Assembly: GCA_963995525.1 (NCBI GenBank) | Contig: OZ023210.1 | Coordinates: forward strand, 21,683,913 to 21,747,912 | DNA: 64,000 bases | DNA from: Escarpia spicata | Taxonomy: Eukaryota > Annelida > Polychaeta > Sabellida > Siboglinidae | Direction of reading: 5' to 3' | In this document: piece by piece, positions 59,717-64,000 of the stretch | Numbering within the stretch: the stretch's first letter is position 1 | Layout of the letters: every line of letters begins with the position of its first letter | Notes under the pieces: model-generated | The model's database searches: none | Told to the model about the DNA's origin: nothing | The model's input: the letters and a program-made list of their open reading frames with translations, nothing else | Program-made: the position numbers and the translations under genes

Positions 59717-60440
59717 AGTTTAACAAGATTTAACAAGATTGCCACCCAAATAATTAACTCTAGGTGGCAGGTGGACAAGGAAGCCCTTTGGCTTATCGAG
59801 AGTCCAACCCTTTTATCTACATATATCCCGCCCTTCTGAGGTATGTGTCGATTTTATTTTAAAACATATTAACACTATTTTAATGCTTCTAAACACTTTT
59901 GTATCATCCACAAATTTCAACACTTTGCTTGTTATATCATCGTTCAAATCGTTGATATATATTAAGAATAATATAGGTTCCAGTACTGATTCCTGTGGTA
60001 CCCCACTCAAAACTGTTTTTCAGTTTGAAGCCTCCCCATCAACTACTACCCGTTATACCATTTCCTATGTATAAGCAGTAATCTTTGAAGTGGCACTTTG
60101 TCGAAAGCTTTTTGAAAATCTAAGTAGATGATATCTACTGGTGATCCATCGTCTACCCACTTAGTGATATCTTTCAAAAACATACCATATTTGTGAAGCA
60201 TGACCTCGCTTTTAGAAACCCATGTTGAGATGGGTTTATCAAGTTATGTTTAACAAAAAAATCCACCATGTGATCTTTACTTAGTCTTTCTAATAATTTG
60301 CAAATCACCTATGTTAAACTCACTGGTCTATAACTATAGTTCTGACTTGAACCACTCCCTCTTCTAATGGCAAATTGAAAACTGTTGCAAGCGGTATGCT
60401 AATTTATTCTACAATTTCCAGTAGTAGTTTGGTAACCATG
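59717..60440 (-). pseudogene. CR1-like LINE fragment with internal deletions
   Basis: The same family and 3' end as the 52-56 kb copy (TTTAACAAGATTTAACAAGA then TTGCCACC). At 59875-59880 the sequence jumps from the equivalent of 52435 to that of about 53095, so about 660 bp is missing. A second gap follows near 60056. The catalytic box is mutated (FVDDTKVF for FADDTKVF). Confidence 0.8.
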
Positions 60441-61265
60441 AAATCAGCTTTCTGTGCGGCTCAAAAAGAAAGATTAATATAATTATACAATTGTGTGAAT
60501 GGCATAAATATTAAAGTATTCACTTTGAATTTATAATTAAAAGATGGAACTAAAACAGCATCGAATGTACGACTCCGCTTGTATCGATGCGAAAGCTAGA
60601 CTCTGAAAATGCAATGGTTTTGCAGTGCATAATTGACACGACCCGCTTGCTTGGCTTAAGCAATTCCACACCCTAACGGTGCTTGTACCAGCTCTCTCCC
60701 CACTTCCAAGCGCCATGTGTTTCTTGGCCTTCCCCTTCCCCTTTTTCTTCTACCCTGCGGGTTCCATGTGTTTTGAGGTGTGATGTGTCGGTTTCCTGAT
60801 CGTATGATCTATCCAGCTTCACGTCCTGTTCGTAATTTGGTGTTCGATTGGTTCCTGGTTGGTTCTTTCCCAAGGCGCTTTGTTACTAATTGTTTATGGC
60901 AACTACATCCTTAGAATTCCCATCAGCACTTTACTACAAAACTGTGGATCTCCTTACATATAATTGGACTGCATTTGAGCAGCACTTAAAATATGGCTGA
61001 ACAATTATTTTTCGTGGTGTCTAGATCCTGTCAAAGTCATGACTGTTTGCAAAAAAAAAAAACATATATATATATATATATTGATTACGTACAAGCAACA
61101 TGTACCTTATATATTATATATATATATATAAATCTAAATCGTCAGGGATACTGCCAATAATATTTTACTTTAGTGAACAAAAGTTTGCTATAAATTCAAA
61201 AATATTAATCAGCATTAAGCTTTACACTTTAAATTTAATATTTCCCTTATTGCTATCTTACGTAC
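60441..61265. other. Intronic DNA, no gene seen
   Basis: Includes (TA)n runs at about 61062-61081 and 61104-61131. The 66-codon minus ORF at 60673-60873 (charged, Lys/Glu/Gly-rich) is unassigned. Confidence 0.5.
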
Positions 61266-61472
61266 CATACGTTCCGTATACTTCCACTTCACAAAGCGTG
61301 AGAAATTCAGAACTTGTATAATTCTGTCTGATCCTGACCACACTGCCGACTAGTCCTGACCGACAGGAGATCCGTCTTGTCTCGCCTTCTCCCAGAGCAG
61401 GTCCTATGACTGCACATGTCGAAGCTTTAGACTGCCTCAGTACTTCTATAACTATGTCATGAAGCCTTTTTC
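61266..61472 (-). CDS. F-type lectin exon B, unit 1
   Basis: 207 nt, phase 1 at both ends: CCAACAG acceptor, GGTACGT donor. It encodes GKRLHDIVIEVLRQSKASTC, then GPALGEGETRRISCRSGLVG, SVVRIRQNY and LTLCEVEVYGTYG. The closing Lys/Arg of the sugar motif is present. Paired with 62332-62559 across an 859-bp intron. Very similar in layout to units 2 and 3. Confidence 0.9.
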
Positions 61473-62331
61473 CTGTTGGTAATATAACATCAAGCATAGG
61501 CCTATATAATGTACAAAACTATTTGACATAATATTTGAAACCTTGAAAATGTTGTACTTAGACGACTCAAGTCACCTTTAAAAAAACAAATGGGTGCCAT
61601 GAAAACACAATTACACAGAGGAACAGACACTTGGTGCATACAATCACAAACATCAGTGATCGTGAAAGCTAATTATGATGTCGATTTATCTATTGGTGTA
61701 TGCTATTGTAATATATTGTATTGCATTGTATTACATTTTAGCCAGTTCCAACAAGTCCGAAGATCCAGAAACACGATGACTGATAACAAAGTATGAAGTA
61801 ATATGCGTAAATAATACACCAATAAGTACAATAAAAGTAAAAAGGTACATTCCTATATAGTGCAATATCCAGTCCTTTGGACTGTTCAAAACAATGTACA
61901 CCTTACTCCCTGGCAGACCTGTTCGATCGAACACCTCGACCTTTCTGGGACGCATTCAGGTACTCATTCATGCAGCTGAGTGAACTGGAGCAATGTAGAG
62001 TGAACGAACTTCCAAGGTTCAACACGGTTAAATTCTGCTGTTGGAAATTCTAGAACGAGTTTGGTTTCGTAGAAATCTTGGAAGACAATTGGACTGGGTA
62101 GTTCCTACCAGATAGGTTGAATCTAGATGAGAGTGCACACACTTGTGAAACAAATACACCAAATAAGCTGCCATTTATGTTGAATTGTCACATCAATAGA
62201 TGCATGTAGTCATCTTCATCCGGTTGTATCATTCACACAATAGTACCTACACAGACGTATTAAGTATGTTGATGTATTTGCCTTCATTGTGCCAGTTAAC
62301 GCCAACACGAGTGATTATCATTTCAACTCAC
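61473..62331. other. Unit-1 A/B intron, no gene seen
   Basis: 859 bp. A short block next to the donor (TAACGCCAACACG at 62297-62309, then TCAACTCACC) is shared with the same place in unit 4 (31889-31945), suggesting common descent of units 1 and 4. Confidence 0.55.
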
Positions 62332-62559
62332 CCATTTTCTCTGCTCGGTTTGTTATGATCACCTCCTTGACCAAGTAGACGGCTTGCAGCTCAACTTGCC
62401 ACCAGGCTCCCTTTTCAGATTCGGTATGGGTGCAGCTTTTGGCTGTTCTTAGACTGTTTCTATTGCCATCCACAGCTCTCGAAGACACATCCGGGTAGTA
62501 TAATGAGGACATCTGTGTAGGCTTCCCAAGCGCCAGATTGTTTGCCAAGTCCATCTTTA
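62332..62559 (-). CDS. F-type lectin exon A, unit 1 (most 5' exon seen)
   Basis: 228 nt with a GTTGCAG acceptor and a GGTGAGT donor, phase 1. It encodes NNLALGKPTQMSSLYYPDVS, SRAVDGNRN, SCTHTESEKGAWWQVELQAV and EVIITNRAEKMG. The His is present with the classical 26-residue spacing to Arg. The Asp of RxD is Glu (RAE), a mild change that may alter calcium or sugar contacts. Because the exon begins in phase 1 after an acceptor, at least one more exon must lie upstream, and none was recognised in the remaining 1.4 kb. Confidence 0.9.
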
Positions 62560-62589
62560 CTGCAACGAAATACGTATCACTTACATACA

Positions 62590-62627
<38 letters not shown>

Positions 62628-62740
62628 GACACACACATTATATATATTTATATACACACTTATATATATATACATATATATATAACTCATAATTACATAC
62701 AAACGTAAATACATACATATATATATACACTTAATTACAT
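62590..62740. repeat. (TA)n-rich microsatellite
   Basis: Stretches of TATATATA broken by ACACAC, directly upstream of exon A of unit 1. Confidence 0.9.
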
Positions 62741-64000
62741 AAACATGCACGGACGTACGCATGCACGCACCCACGCGCTTTAGTTCGATTATAGTTAGAC
62801 TATAACTTGCCTTGCTCTGACGAAAAACACGTCGCCAACAGGAACAATGTTTTGAAGGGTAATTGCTGGCCGGGCAATTGACTTTTGCAAAGTACCAGAA
62901 TTAATTTCTACCATTTAAACTAAAGTTAACTCTATCATTAAACCGACAGTGGATAAATATATTATAGTTTCATTTATAGTCTTTAATCACCGTTGATACT
63001 ATACCTATCCACACTGTAGAATATCAACTAGTAGCAAAGATAATTTGCTCTCTATTTATCAACTACATATCAACCTTTTTAGTAAAACGATATCTCAAAG
63101 AAGCATAATATTTTTGCTCCATATTATACTGATTTTGTTAGTCATTTTGTATTTGCGTGATCATGTCGGCCATCTGTCATTTTCTCAGTTTCAATTTAGC
63201 ATGACCGTAAGAAAAATTATTACATTTGTTCTGACGGTTTTAAGCAGCTACTATTTCTGAAGTAAATGTTTTTATTTCATGAAAATGTGACAATTAATTA
63301 CAAAGTTATTAAGTTGTGAAGAAAACTGCCACGTGCGTTTTCGTTGGAACTGTTTGCATGGATATGAACAACTGGCTTTTATTACATGCTAATTATGCGA
63401 CAAATTGTGTAAATTTGTAACAGTAAAATCAGCTCTGATGAAATATGTTATGTACTTTGTAAAAAAAAAACTTATACGATAAGCGATTAATGACAAATCT
63501 CTCGTGTTACTTTCTAGGATCCAATACGGCTGCCATATTATGCCAATTAGCTCAACGAAAATACAAAAATTGAATTCGTCATGTGAAAGTACATGTCTAA
63601 CAAATTTGAGGAAAGTAGCTCAATTAGTGATTTATAAGTGTTGTGAAAACAATGAGTACTGGTAAAATAGGGGTACACCAGGTAAATAGAGTGGTCTTAT
63701 TCTTTATAGAACCACTCTAATACTAAACAACTGGTATTCTAACCTACACTTTATTAACACACATTTGGACATCCAAGAACTAGATTCGTGAAGAGCTAAA
63801 CCAGTTTAGGAAGCCGCTTTAAACAACATGCGTTGCATATCTTATTGTAATTACATATGATTGTTAGTACCCTTACAGATTAAGCGAAAAGGAACTTTTA
63901 TTCCCACTCTGAATAAAATATACTCTAAAAATAGTGTTCTGATATTCAACTAAATTTGTAACCCACTCCGTCACTTTATTCAACGCCCCTTTTGGTCACG
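62741..64000. other. Upstream intron or flanking DNA, no gene seen
   Basis: AT-rich, no coding signal. 62755-62780 is GC-richer (GCATGCACGCACCCACGCGC). The 71-codon ORF at 63045-63260 is hydrophobic but unassigned. No TATA-promoter or signal-peptide exon could be supported. Confidence 0.45.

Overview
The window is animal nuclear DNA: AT-rich and low in genes, with interrupted genes that have consensus GT/AG splice sites, long simple repeats and many broken non-LTR retrotransposons. The one host gene signal is an F-type (fucose-binding, FTP) lectin array. Tandem F-type lectins and the mix of CR1, L2, RTE, Penelope, Harbinger and hAT relics suggest a marine invertebrate, such as a mollusc, annelid, cephalochordate or echinoderm. 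The sequence alone does not settle the phylum. There is no sign of bacterial genes, a CRISPR array or an intact virus.

Host gene. Sixteen short exons on the minus strand run from about 62.56 kb (5') to 2.57 kb (3'). They alternate between an N-terminal half-domain exon (here 'exon A': NLALGKPT, VDG, WWQVDL, NRADNWG) and a C-terminal half-domain exon ('exon B': GERLHDFVIEA, GETR, CEVEVYG). Every exon begins and ends in phase 1, so any number of units splices in frame. Seven A/B pairs are complete: 62.3/61.3, 51.7/50.1, 35.9/35.3, 31.9/27.6, 11.6/10.1, 9.75/8.3 and 7.0/6.0 kb. One B exon at 24.1 kb has no A partner, and one A exon at 2.6 kb has no B partner in the window. No certain first or last exon is visible, so the array could be one large multi-lectin gene or several neighbouring genes. 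The sugar-binding motif (His, then RxDx4R/K) is kept best in the 5' units and decays toward the 3' units.

Mobile DNA fills the introns. 0-5.9 kb: an old dispersed repeat split by an L2-like LINE. 10.7-11.3 and 22.3-24.0 kb: two members of a fold-back (long inverted repeat) family. 14.3-15.2 kb: a LINE 3' end. 16.2-17.2 kb: an hAT-like transposase relic. 19.9-21.0 kb: a piggyBac-type TTAA element. 25.4-26.8 kb: a LINE. 29.1-31.7 kb: a 2.6-kb element with 29-bp inverted termini and a broken transposase-like gene. 36.7-38.5 kb: a Harbinger gene split by a LINE. 40.8-43.4 kb: an RTE-like LINE. 44.3-46.6 kb: a deleted CR1 with a 2A-like motif, itself split by a Penelope-like element with a clean 14-bp target duplication. 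48.1-49.3 kb: a terminal-inverted-repeat element holding a poly-G minisatellite. 52.3-56.5 kb: a near-complete CR1-like LINE (PHD finger and SGNH esterase ORF1, endonuclease-RT ORF2), with further fragments at 34.0 and 59.7 kb. 57.1-58.3 kb: another LINE.

No experimental or database evidence was available. Domain names rest on motifs recognised by eye, and exon edges on reading frame plus splice consensus.
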